Assembly: GCA_023647555.1 (NCBI GenBank)
Contig: JALRLY010000272.1
Location: 57,810-121,809, forward strand
Direction: 5' to 3'
Source of the DNA: Pancytospora philotis
Lineage: Eukaryota; Microsporidia
Length of the DNA: 64,000 bases
Below, in pieces: positions 35,492-44,123 of the stretch (within the stretch, counting starts at the first letter, position 1; every line of letters starts with the position of its first letter). The position numbers and the translations under genes are program-made. Under the pieces are notes generated by a model. The model was not told where the DNA came from, made no database searches, and saw only the letters and a program-made list of their open reading frames with translations.

Positions 35492-36049
35492 TCACAGCTC
35501 ACTCGACTCCTCGAGCTCCGGCACGACGCGCCCGGCCGGCATGCTCACCTCGTCGGGCACGGACCCGATGCACGCGAGAATCTGCGCGTCGTCGTGCTTG
35601 AGCGCCTCGGTGGGGCCGTAGCGCTGCACCAGCTCGCCGTTCCGCCCGACGAGGAACACGGTAAAGTTCCATTTTATCGAGTTCGTCAGCCACCCGGTGA
35701 GGTTGTCTGTCAGGTACTTGTAGAGCGGATGGATGGACTGGCCCGAGACGTCGACCATCTCCATGAGGTCGAACCGGTCGTCGTACTGCTCGGCGAACTT
35801 CTTGACCTCGCTGATGCTCGCGTACTCCTGGTTCATGAACTGCTTGCACGGGAAGAGAAGGATGCGGAGCCCCTTCTTGTGGTAGGTCGACAGAAGCGAG
35901 GCCAGCGCGGTGTACGCCTTGTGCGCGAGTCCGCAGCGGGATGCCACGTTGACGATGAGCAGCACCTTCCCCCTGTACTCCTCCATTTTCATGGGGCGCC
36001 CGCAGTAGTCTCTGACTCGGATGTCGTAGATGCTGTCGGGACGCTGCAT
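35492..36049 (-). CDS. Glutathione peroxidase (Cys type)
   Basis: This enzyme reduces hydrogen and lipid peroxides with thiols. The 185-aa thioredoxin-fold protein has the active-site segment NVASRCGL (Cys near residue 39, not selenocysteine), FPCKQF with the catalytic Gln, and WNFTVFLVGRNGE with the catalytic Trp and Asn. Family length is about 160-200. A TTCCC lies just before the ATG at 36049. Antioxidant enzymes vary among microsporidia, so its origin deserves a tree. No signal peptide is seen; a cytosolic site is inferred. Confidence 0.92.
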   Translation of the reverse strand: MQRPDSIYDIRVRDYCGRPMKMEEYRGKVLLIVNVASRCGLAHKAYTALASLLSTYHKKGLRILLFPCKQFMNQEYASISEVKKFAEQYDDRFDLMEMVDVSGQSIHPLYKYLTDNLTGWLTNSIKWNFTVFLVGRNGELVQRYGPTEALKHDDAQILACIGSVPDEVSMPAGRVVPELEESSEL

Positions 36050-36305
36050 AGGGAATTTTTTCAGATCAATTAAATGGCTGCAGCGGCGGACTAGAATGTT
36101 GAAAGGCTGAGAAAGCGCATTGGATGGAGCGGGTGGTAATACTGGGCCAGCAGCTGGGTGCTAGGAGCAAATGGCCTGATCGAGCCTATCCAAACAGTAG
36201 CTACAATGATGATACACCGCAGCCTTAGATACCACACAGATCACTGATCAACTAACAAAACTGGATAGAAAAGATCCACCGTAGTTACAATAACTCTCAA
36301 TAAAT

Positions 36306-37808
36306 TTACTTGCTTGCCAACAGATCCTCTATAAACTCACCGGGCGTAAGCGTCTTGTTGCTGCCCACGAGTATCTCAATTCCCAGAGCCTCGCCCAGCG
36401 AGTACGCCAGCCGGGACTCCTCAGTGGTGATGCCGCCCTTGATGTAAGCCACGATCGTCCCCTTCGTGGCCTTCTTCTCGCTGCTCAGCATCCCGAGCTT
36501 CCGCAGCGAGCTGTGCCCCTCCCGCGCCGCGCCGATCCGCTGGAAAACGGGCTTGTGCGCGGCGTAGTCCGCGATGAGGTCGTGCAGGATCGGCTCGTAC
36601 CGACTCACATCGTACTTGTAGGTATCGGGCTCGGAGCGCCGGATGTGCCGGCTGCAGTCAAACTCGGCCATGATCTCCGCCGTTTTGAAGCCGTACACCT
36701 CCAGCTGCTGCTGCTCGGAGCTCGTGAACGTGATCCCGCTGGCCTTCATCAGGAACAGTAGCCGCCGGCGGTCCTCCTGCGAGTAGCGCGACGTGCGCAG
36801 AATGTCGAAGAAGTAGTCGCAGCGCTTCTTGACCTTTTTGCCGCTGCTGTCGTGGTCGGTCGCGAGGATCTGCTCGGCCTCCACCAGATCCTTGTCGCGC
36901 TCGAGCCGCTTGATCGCCTTGTTCAGGAGCTCGCTGTACTTCACAATCGCATCCTTGATCTCTATGTTCGCCGGCGCCTCTACGACCATCTTGCTCAGCG
37001 CCAGCGTGTCCACCTTCTTCTTGTCGAGCAGCCGCTTGTTCTGGTTCAGCCGGTTTATGTGGCACTGCAGACACTCGTTGATCTCGGCCAGGTGTCTGTA
37101 GCGGATCTCATTGTACAGGCAGTCGCTCTCCTCCGCCTCGCCCATCTCAGCGAGCACCGACTTGAACGTGAAGAAGTGCATCAGCGGCGTGTAGACGTCC
37201 GTCCCGCGGTCCACCAGCAGAATGGCGACCTCGGGCGCAGAGAGCAGCGGCCCGCTCGAGTTGCTGTGGCTGTACATGCTATCGCTGCTGCTCGCCGACT
37301 GCGCGGCGTCGGCGCTCCGCGCGATGGCGCCAGCGAGCTCCTCGGCCTCGCGCTGCATCGAAGGCAGGTAGTTCACGCTCGGCTTCTCGCGCATTGCGTG
37401 GGCGATGCAGACCAGCTCGCTGGGGGCGCACACAAACAGCCGCTCCTCCAGCGCGCGTATGCTGAGATGCACACGCGTGGCCTTGATCATCGGATCGAGC
37501 CCCACGGGATCAGTGATGCTGAGCACGCGCATGGCAGTGTACTTCTTCGCCTGGAACTCCCCGTTGATCACGCCAGAGATCTTCTTAGTGGCGCTGACGA
37601 AGTAGATGGCGGGGAAGTCCCACTCGTCGCGCTCGACATCGATGAGGCTCGAGCTGATGATGTTGTGGCTCAGGAAGTCCGACTTGGTGAAGATCGGCTT
37701 GAGGATCGGGGCGGTGGTCTCGTCGTAGATCAGCACCGACCACTCCTTCTTGTACGCATCCAGCACGGTCTCTGCAATTTGTTTCCGCAGTAATTTTTGA
37801 ACATCCAT
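36306..37808 (-). CDS. Sec1/Munc18 (SM) family vesicle-fusion regulator
   Basis: SM proteins clasp SNARE bundles and promote membrane fusion. The 500-aa product has the N-terminal arch (SVLIYDETTAPILKPIFTKS), the central LLVDRGTDVYTPLMHFFTF segment typical of the family's domain 3, and the C-terminal VAYIKGGITTEESRLAYSLG followed by EILVGSNKTLTPGEFIEDL. It is about 100 residues shorter than yeast members. Which SM protein it is (Sec1, Sly1, Vps45 or Vps33) is not decided; the C-terminal GG-x-T-x-E-R pattern favours Sec1 or Vps45. GAGCCC precedes the ATG. Confidence 0.85.
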   Translation of the reverse strand: MDVQKLLRKQIAETVLDAYKKEWSVLIYDETTAPILKPIFTKSDFLSHNIISSSLIDVERDEWDFPAIYFVSATKKISGVINGEFQAKKYTAMRVLSITDPVGLDPMIKATRVHLSIRALEERLFVCAPSELVCIAHAMREKPSVNYLPSMQREAEELAGAIARSADAAQSASSSDSMYSHSNSSGPLLSAPEVAILLVDRGTDVYTPLMHFFTFKSVLAEMGEAEESDCLYNEIRYRHLAEINECLQCHINRLNQNKRLLDKKKVDTLALSKMVVEAPANIEIKDAIVKYSELLNKAIKRLERDKDLVEAEQILATDHDSSGKKVKKRCDYFFDILRTSRYSQEDRRRLLFLMKASGITFTSSEQQQLEVYGFKTAEIMAEFDCSRHIRRSEPDTYKYDVSRYEPILHDLIADYAAHKPVFQRIGAAREGHSSLRKLGMLSSEKKATKGTIVAYIKGGITTEESRLAYSLGEALGIEILVGSNKTLTPGEFIEDLLASK

Positions 37809-38273
37809 GGGCTCCCCGTGCGTATGTGTGATAGGTGGCGAGGCCGTTGCGTTCAGATGCTGCCAGAGCTACCTTAGTTGTGGCTGAACAATCTTTTTGG
37901 AAGCGTAAAGAGCCCAACCGTAATGTTTGAATCTAAAAGGCACATAAGAGCGTTTTGCTTGCTGAAGCATCGGTATGAAGCGCACGTGCAGCTTCAAGAC
38001 TAAACAGCACGACTCGGCCTGAAATGGTATTATGGTCCGAAGATACTTAAAATACGCAAGCAAGACTAGCGTAACTTTATAGTAGAAGCCACACTAAAAC
38101 CTGGGCACTGAGAAGGACTTTGTATCTCGAGGCCGCCTAGGGATTATCGCGGAGACCGCCTATGGATAATCGGAAATGGCAGCCGCGTTTTAGCATGTCC
38201 ACATGCTAAAAAGGCGCTGTAAAGTGTGTAATGTATAAAAGAGATACTGAGAATATTCCCCGACCATATTTAT
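37809..38273. other. Intergenic, 465 bp, with short repeats
   Basis: Holds an imperfect two-unit tandem repeat at 38133-38173 (CCGCCTA then GGATTATCG or GGATAATCG, period 23) and a perfect hairpin at 38188-38211. No gene seen. Confidence 0.5.
38188..38211. repeat. Perfect 10-bp inverted repeat
   Basis: TTTTAGCATG and CATGCTAAAA are separated by four bases. It lies 60-90 bp beyond the 3' end of family gene E on the minus strand and could be a 3'-end structure or a protein-binding site. Confidence 0.6.
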
Positions 38274-39857
38274 TTATGAATCATCTGCTATTTCAATTAC
38301 TTCCTGGCATTCTGCAGGCAGCTTTCGTTTACGGTTAATGGGCATAGCAATACGAGTGCTGGCACGCGCAGTGGTGCTCTGTGCTAGGTCGGCACTTCCA
38401 CCCTCGATCTTTTTATTACCTTGGCGCTGACTCAATTCTTGCCTCATGTGATATTCGTTGTATTGCGTTTGTGCAGTTGTGTAAGTCAGCTTCCGTATTA
38501 TTTGGTTGCGTCGTTTTATGGACATACCATCAATGCTGCATTTCTCCCGCATCATCTCCTGCATACCGGAAAGGTAAACTTTCCTGGAGTCAGCACCTAG
38601 ATATTCGAGCATGAAGTTGAGCATGGTGGTATGAATGTTGCTAGGAAATGATTTTAGTATTTTGAGGAATGTATTAAGATTGAGCATGTTCATGTACTTA
38701 TCCATAATTTTATCTCGATTTAGCTGGGGCTTGCTGCCTTCCCGCAAAAGCACCCTGAAAAAATTACGTAGCCACACAGGCCCAATTTTATTGAAAAAGA
38801 GCCGATTCTCACTCCAGGCGTTCTCCATGCCATTGAAATATGCTGGGGTTTTCAGATATGCTGTCCAAAAACTGGTAATGGAAGGATCATCATATGGGCC
38901 TTTCCAATTCATTTTGGGGCAGCTAAGGTAGTTGAGAACAAAATGCGGGCTGATACTATGACCTTGGAGATTATTTACGTAGCTTATCACATGGGTTTTG
39001 ATCGACCAAATGCCTTCAAATGCATCTAGAAGCTCCAGGTACACCTTGTCATCCTTACTAGCCACAAATGTGATCAGATTTTTTTTCAGCATGCTTTGCT
39101 TGCGCTCTGGTAGCACGTCAGGTAGCAGCAATACTCGGAGGTAGTCTTTGACAAATGGTATCCAACTGCGAGGATCTAAGTCGTAGTACAGCCAATACTC
39201 TAATAAGTGTTTGTACTCAGTACTTGATATTCGCGAGAGCTTTTTTTCTCTGGCTAGTGTGAATATCGCATAGTCGAAGCTGAAGTGGTTAGGAGGTGCG
39301 GCGAGGGCGTATTGTATTAGTGTCTTTGTGAGTTCGCATGATATCTTGCTTTGTAGCACTGCATAAATCTGTTTTAGTTTGCGCCAATGCTCATTCGGGT
39401 GAAGCAGATGCTTGTGACAATTGGTAAAGGCGTATTCGCTAGTCTGCTTTATATTACTCTCGAGGAACTCTACGTATACCGGCGAAAACAGCTTAGCTAG
39501 GAGATAGTGTGCAGCATATCCAGACCTGGCCAAGAGCTGGTTAAGCAGCTCAATCGGATTCTGCGCTACGAGCACCGACGTTATTACGAAGATTTCTCGA
39601 TTCCGGACTGCCATGGCTTGCAGCCGCACATCGATGCCATCGTCAACTTGTACTGAGTTGGTGAGTAGAATAACGTGTTTGCAAAGGAAATTGAGCACGC
39701 GCGCCTCAAGAGCATTGATATTGAAGGATTCGAATGCTCCAAAGGTTATGTAGTCAGCTGATGTGAATAAGTCTATGCTAGAGATATGCTTATGCTCAGG
39801 TATAGAAGAGGCGCCACGTGCTAGCAGCAGCATTAGTACATGACTAATAGCGAGCAT
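38274..39857 (-). CDS. Secreted helical family protein, member E
   Basis: 527 aa from the ATG at 39857, chosen because CACCCTA precedes it and a TATAAA lies 29 nt upstream; ATGs at 39890 and 39926 are alternatives and sit in or before the TATA element. Signal peptide MLAISHVLMLLLARGASS. Body motifs: RNREIFVIT, SFDYAIFTLAR, FVKDYLRVLLLP, KVYLELL, ISPHF, FWTAYLKTP, FFNKIGPVWLR and KYMNMLNLNTF. The tail has INRKRKLPAE, a nuclear-localisation-like cluster, then ends EVIEIADDS, which fits a SUMO-interaction motif. Adjacent to F, its nearest paralogue. The stop is fused to TAAATAAA. Confidence 0.88.
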   Translation of the reverse strand: MLAISHVLMLLLARGASSIPEHKHISSIDLFTSADYITFGAFESFNINALEARVLNFLCKHVILLTNSVQVDDGIDVRLQAMAVRNREIFVITSVLVAQNPIELLNQLLARSGYAAHYLLAKLFSPVYVEFLESNIKQTSEYAFTNCHKHLLHPNEHWRKLKQIYAVLQSKISCELTKTLIQYALAAPPNHFSFDYAIFTLAREKKLSRISSTEYKHLLEYWLYYDLDPRSWIPFVKDYLRVLLLPDVLPERKQSMLKKNLITFVASKDDKVYLELLDAFEGIWSIKTHVISYVNNLQGHSISPHFVLNYLSCPKMNWKGPYDDPSITSFWTAYLKTPAYFNGMENAWSENRLFFNKIGPVWLRNFFRVLLREGSKPQLNRDKIMDKYMNMLNLNTFLKILKSFPSNIHTTMLNFMLEYLGADSRKVYLSGMQEMMREKCSIDGMSIKRRNQIIRKLTYTTAQTQYNEYHMRQELSQRQGNKKIEGGSADLAQSTTARASTRIAMPINRKRKLPAECQEVIEIADDS

Positions 39858-40451
39858 TAGGGTGTCAAAGAGTTTAAATTTATATGCCATCTTATTGACT
39901 GATAGCCATACTTTATATAGTGTCATAATATCGAATATGACAGTTGACAGCGCATTTCAGTGGAGTTGTTGCGCCAATATATCGCAGCTTCTATTGGCAC
40001 GTCGGACTTCAGCCCTGAATTAGTCGCGGCTGTGAGGAGAACTATAGAATTCATCATTGAAGCAGCACAAAGATAGTCAAAAAGTCGACAGTGATACATA
40101 CAAAAGATCGTTTTATACAAAAATATAAATTGCCCCACCAGCTGATCGATGATTTACAAGTGCAGCATCAACATAATGCCGTACGCCATGCCCGGAATAA
40201 TGTTGTGATACGATATCACAAAAGTACTCATACTAACTAGATGCTTATATTAACGCTAAAGCCCGCATCCAACCCCGAAAGCTAAGAAATATTGTGTAGT
40301 ATACGCCTCCTAATGCCCGCTAACGAATTTGTGTCGAGACTGCCAGCGAGTCGCCGAAAATTGCAGCGGTGTGTTAGTATGTGGAGTCGCCAAAACGCTG
40401 GCAAGTAAATAAAATATGAGGAAAAAGTCAAATTTCTGCTCCCAGCTATAT
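39858..40451. other. Intergenic between genes F and E, about 595 bp
   Basis: Contains the gene E promoter at its left end. A 71-codon minus frame (39923-40138) has no support. Nothing else is recognised. Confidence 0.5.
39879..39920 (-). promoter_or_regulatory. Family promoter block of gene E
   Basis: Reading on the minus strand, AAGTATGGCTATCAGTCAAT is followed by CATATAAA, 29 nt before the ATG at 39857. The middle element matches gene A at nearly all positions. A first element like AAATTTCAATAT is weaker here. Confidence 0.65.
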
Positions 40452-42029
40452 TTATTCAGAATCATCTAGTATTTCAATTATTTCTTGGCAGTCGACAGGA
40501 GGTTTTTGTTTGCGATTAACATGCTCGGAAAGACGAGTTCGAACATTTTCAGTAATGCTCGTAGCCAAATTGGCACTTTCTTTTTCGATCTCCTTATTAT
40601 CTTGCTGCAGTCCAAAACCATGCTCTCTGCGATAATCATCGCATTGCGCTTGCGCAGTCATGTATTTTAACTTCCGTATTATCTGGTTGCGTCGTCTTGT
40701 GGATATTTCATTGCTGCTGTGCAGCTTTTTCGATCCCCGCACTTCGAAGAGGTATAATTTTCTCGAGATAGCGTTCAGAGACTCGAGCATATAGTTTAGT
40801 AAAGCGCGTTGTGAGAAGCGATGTGTTATTTTCATTATATTTAAGAATGTATCGAATTCCAGCATGTTCATGTACTTATTCATAGCCTCATCTCGATTCA
40901 CCCGGAGCTTGCTGCCTCCCTTCAAAAGCGCTCTGAAGAAATCACGAAGCCACATGTGTCCAATTCTATTGAAAAAATACCGGTTCTCGCACCAGGCATT
41001 TTTCATAGCGACGAAATGTTCTGGAGATTTTAAGTATGCTGCCCAAAAATTGGTAATCAGAGGGTCATACATGCTCTTCCAATTCATTCTGGGGCAGCCA
41101 AGGTAGTTCAAAATGAAATGCGGGCTGATGCTATAATTGTGCGAACCACTTACGAATTCTGCCACATAGGTTTTAATTGACCAAATACTGTCAAACGCCT
41201 CCAGAAGTTCTAGGTACTTTTCATCATCCTTACTGGCTACAAAGCTAACCAGCATTTTCTTCAGCATGCTCTGCTTGCATTCCGATAGCACGCTAGGCAG
41301 CAGCATTATTCGAAGATAATCTGCGACGAACGGTATCAAATTCTGAGTTCTAGAAGCGTGGTGCAGCCAGTGCCGTAGTAAGTGGTTATACTCGACATCT
41401 GGTATTTGCGAATATTTGCGCTCTTTTGCTAGCGTAAAAATTGCATAGTCGAAGCTGAAGTTATTGGCATACCAAGCTGAAGTGTACTGTAGTAGTGTCT
41501 TTGAGAGCTCGCAGGATTCCGCCTGTTCTAGTACCGCATTAACCAGACGTAGTTTGCGGCCATGCTTATCTGAGGAGAGCAAATGACTTAAATAGCCTGT
41601 AAAGGCACAGCTGCACTTTGGTCGTTCCTTATCATGCACAAGGAACTCGATGTAAACTGGTGAAAACAGCTTGGCAAGCAAACACTGTACGGCATATCCA
41701 GATCTATACAGTAGCTGGTGCAATAACTCGAGGGGGTCATGCGCAACGAGAAGCGATGTTATGACAAAGATCTCCCGATTCCGTGCACTCATGATATACA
41801 GCTGCAAATCCATGTCGGCTCTGGGTTGTACCGGATTGGTGAGGAGGATGACATGTTTGCAAAGGCGGTTGAGCACGCGCAATTCGAGGTTGTTGAGGCT
41901 GAAGGATTCAATAACGCCGAAAGTCGTGTAATTAACGGATGTGGCCAACTCTCTGTGCAGAGCATGTGCATTCATAAGAGAAGAGCCACGCATTAACAGT
42001 GGTAGTAGCATGTGAATTAGAGCTAGCAT
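40452..42029 (-). CDS. Secreted helical family protein, member F
   Basis: 525 aa from the ATG at 42029, preceded by GCCCTA and a TATATAAC 29 nt upstream; an ATG at 42101 would read through the promoter. Signal peptide MLALIHMLLPLLMRGSS. Motifs: RNREIFVIT, SFDYAIFTLAK, FVADYLRIMLLP, EKYLELL, ISPHF, FWAAYLKSP, FFNRIGHMWLR and KYMNMLEFDTF. The tail carries NRKQKPP and ends EIIEILDDSE, again fitting a SUMO-interaction motif. Probably a tandem duplicate of E. The stop is fused to GAATAAA. Confidence 0.88.
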   Translation of the reverse strand: MLALIHMLLPLLMRGSSLMNAHALHRELATSVNYTTFGVIESFSLNNLELRVLNRLCKHVILLTNPVQPRADMDLQLYIMSARNREIFVITSLLVAHDPLELLHQLLYRSGYAVQCLLAKLFSPVYIEFLVHDKERPKCSCAFTGYLSHLLSSDKHGRKLRLVNAVLEQAESCELSKTLLQYTSAWYANNFSFDYAIFTLAKERKYSQIPDVEYNHLLRHWLHHASRTQNLIPFVADYLRIMLLPSVLSECKQSMLKKMLVSFVASKDDEKYLELLEAFDSIWSIKTYVAEFVSGSHNYSISPHFILNYLGCPRMNWKSMYDPLITNFWAAYLKSPEHFVAMKNAWCENRYFFNRIGHMWLRDFFRALLKGGSKLRVNRDEAMNKYMNMLEFDTFLNIMKITHRFSQRALLNYMLESLNAISRKLYLFEVRGSKKLHSSNEISTRRRNQIIRKLKYMTAQAQCDDYRREHGFGLQQDNKEIEKESANLATSITENVRTRLSEHVNRKQKPPVDCQEIIEILDDSE

Positions 42030-42431
42030 TAGGGCATATAAAAAATTTGAGTTATATATTACCTTTTTAATTGGTGGCCATATTATAAATAGGGGTATCA
42101 TATTGAAATTTTATGAGAGTTAACAGCGCTGCTCTTTAGAGCCGCTGCACCTATAAATTGCAGCCAAAATGCCATGCCCTACATCATTCTAACTTTCACT
42201 CATAACAGCCGTGGAAGCCTCAAGCATTTGTTGTTGCTCAAAGCAGGTTTAGTATGTTCAGAAAAAGCGGCGATAATTCGTCAGAGAAATTTGTCGAGTG
42301 CAAAATACAAATATGATTTTATCCTCCAGTCAATTTATTACTATATGATCTGCTTCTATTAGGCCTATCCAGCAACCGGATACACAGATATATGTGTTAT
42401 ACTGCATGGCACAGCACCTAACAATGTATAT
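42030..42431. other. Intergenic between F and SBDS, about 400 bp
   Basis: Left end holds the gene F promoter; the repeat copy begins at 42208 within this spacer. A 62-codon plus frame at 42174 has no support. Confidence 0.5.
42051..42110 (-). promoter_or_regulatory. Family promoter block of gene F
   Basis: On the minus strand: AAATTTCAATATG, then AATATGGCCACCAATTA, then TATATAAC, 29 nt before the ATG at 42029. All three parts align with gene A. This is one of the clearest examples. Confidence 0.7.
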
Positions 42432-43091
42432 TCAACATATCTCCTCCTCTTCGACCTCTTCGTTCTTCATAATGACGTACTTGATGTCCCTCTCCTCGCA
42501 GAAGCTGATGAAGCTCGGGAGCACATCGCTCTTCACCTTGAAGCCGTCCTCCACCCTTGTGGCGCCGTCGAACCCCGCGGCCGCGGCATCGCAGCGCACC
42601 AGAAAACTTGTCCTCTCGAAGCCGACCTCCTCCAGCTTCCTGATAATCCCGCTCACCTGCTTCTTTACGTTGTCGTTCTTGATGTCCCACACGCTGCGGA
42701 TGAAGCCAAGCAGGATCTCGTCCGACACGTAGGTCCCGTTGTACGTCACCTTGCTCTGCACGAGGTCGAGAATCTGCTTCTCTGCCGCGTCCAGCTCGTG
42801 CTTGCTCGTGGCCGCCGCCTTCTGCTCGTAGCCGTGGTCCAGAATGTGCCGCACGACCTCGCGCGGCGGCAGCCCGAACTCGGCGAGGTCCGACTCGGAG
42901 GCCATGTCGCCGGTCGCCACGCTCCGGTATATCTTGAACGAGTGCAGAATGGACTCGAGCGGCACCGCAGGGTTGTGTCTGTACTCGTAGAGCTTGTTCG
43001 GGTACACCGCGACCTCGTACTTCTTGTTGAACTTCTTCAGTGTGACCACGCTTACGTTGGTCAGCTTCTTTGTCTTCGTCCGGATGAGCAT
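42432..43091 (-). CDS. SDO1: SBDS/Sdo1, second copy
   Basis: Identical to 225-884. Here the true neighbour on the left is family gene F, so this copy shows the real gene order. Confidence 0.9.
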   Translation of the reverse strand: MLIRTKTKKLTNVSVVTLKKFNKKYEVAVYPNKLYEYRHNPAVPLESILHSFKIYRSVATGDMASESDLAEFGLPPREVVRHILDHGYEQKAAATSKHELDAAEKQILDLVQSKVTYNGTYVSDEILLGFIRSVWDIKNDNVKKQVSGIIRKLEEVGFERTSFLVRCDAAAAGFDGATRVEDGFKVKSDVLPSFISFCEERDIKYVIMKNEEVEEEEIC

Positions 43092-43256
43092 GGGGGCTGC
43101 GGGGCGCCGCCGTTTCTTTATTTGGAGAACTGAGTACCGATTCCAACGGAGTGCTCCATCTGAAATAAACGCACTGGGCGCATAAGCCATTGCAGGCGCG
43201 GTCTACATTCTAACTACCGCGCTGCCACTAATTATTTTGCACAGGCTGACCCCAGC

Positions 43257-43868
43257 ATGCCGCAGATCGCCGTCAGCATCCTCGACCTCGACTTTCTCAA
43301 TCTGGACCGCAATCTTAGAGAGCTCCGGGCGATCGGCGTGACACACATCCATCTGGACGTCATCGACACCTCCTTTGCTAATAACGTTAGCTTCGGGCCA
43401 CGGATTCTGAACCAGGTGCTCGGCTATGACTTCGTGTTTGATCTGCACTTCATGGTTGCCAGCCCGTTGGAGCTTATCAAGCAGCTTGATCTGGCGCGCG
43501 TTGAGCGGATTGCGTTGCACAGCGGCCTCGCGGAGGTGGAGGCGTATCTGCGCGGCAAGGGACCCATCGTTGGCTGTGCGCTGCGCCCGAGCGAGGCGGT
43601 GGAGTCTGTTTCGACCGACTATGTCCTGGTCATGACAGTAGAGCCGGGGCGCGGCGGCCAGGACCTCCAGACGGAGTGCCTCGCAAAGATCAAAGCGCTG
43701 AAGCGCATGGGGAAGTTCGTGGGTGTCGACGGCGGCGTCAAACTGGAGAACATTGCCGCCGCGGCGGATGCAGACCTGATCGTGGTCGGATCTGCCCTTA
43801 CAAGGAGCGCAGACAAAAAGTCGTACTACGCGCAGCTGCAGCACCGCCTAGCTGATGCGCCAAATTAG
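43257..43868 (+). CDS. RPE1: Ribulose-phosphate 3-epimerase, second copy
   Basis: Identical to 1050-1661, with the same divergent spacing to SBDS. Confidence 0.92.
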   Translation: MPQIAVSILDLDFLNLDRNLRELRAIGVTHIHLDVIDTSFANNVSFGPRILNQVLGYDFVFDLHFMVASPLELIKQLDLARVERIALHSGLAEVEAYLRGKGPIVGCALRPSEAVESVSTDYVLVMTVEPGRGGQDLQTECLAKIKALKRMGKFVGVDGGVKLENIAAAADADLIVVGSALTRSADKKSYYAQLQHRLADAPN

Positions 43869-44123
43869 ACAAAAAGCCCGATGCGCAGCGCGCTTACAAA
43901 TAAAACTGCGCTATTTACACTGTAATATCGATTGGACGTACAGCTAGAGGTGTGGGACTGTATACAACATTTTTACGAGCTTTACGTATCGCGCCACATC
44001 TGTAGCTGGTGTGCATGGCTTTACACAGCAAATCATGTCGACAAAGTCCCCTTACATCGTATTCATGAATCCCGCGCGAATGCCGCGGTTTGTTGGCAAA
44101 TTTTTGATCGCCCGCGTGCCCAT

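Noticed and set aside
35134..35502. 122-codon minus-strand frame
   Set aside because: Reads through an inverted repeat and overlaps the peroxidase end; no signal peptide at its start and no family.
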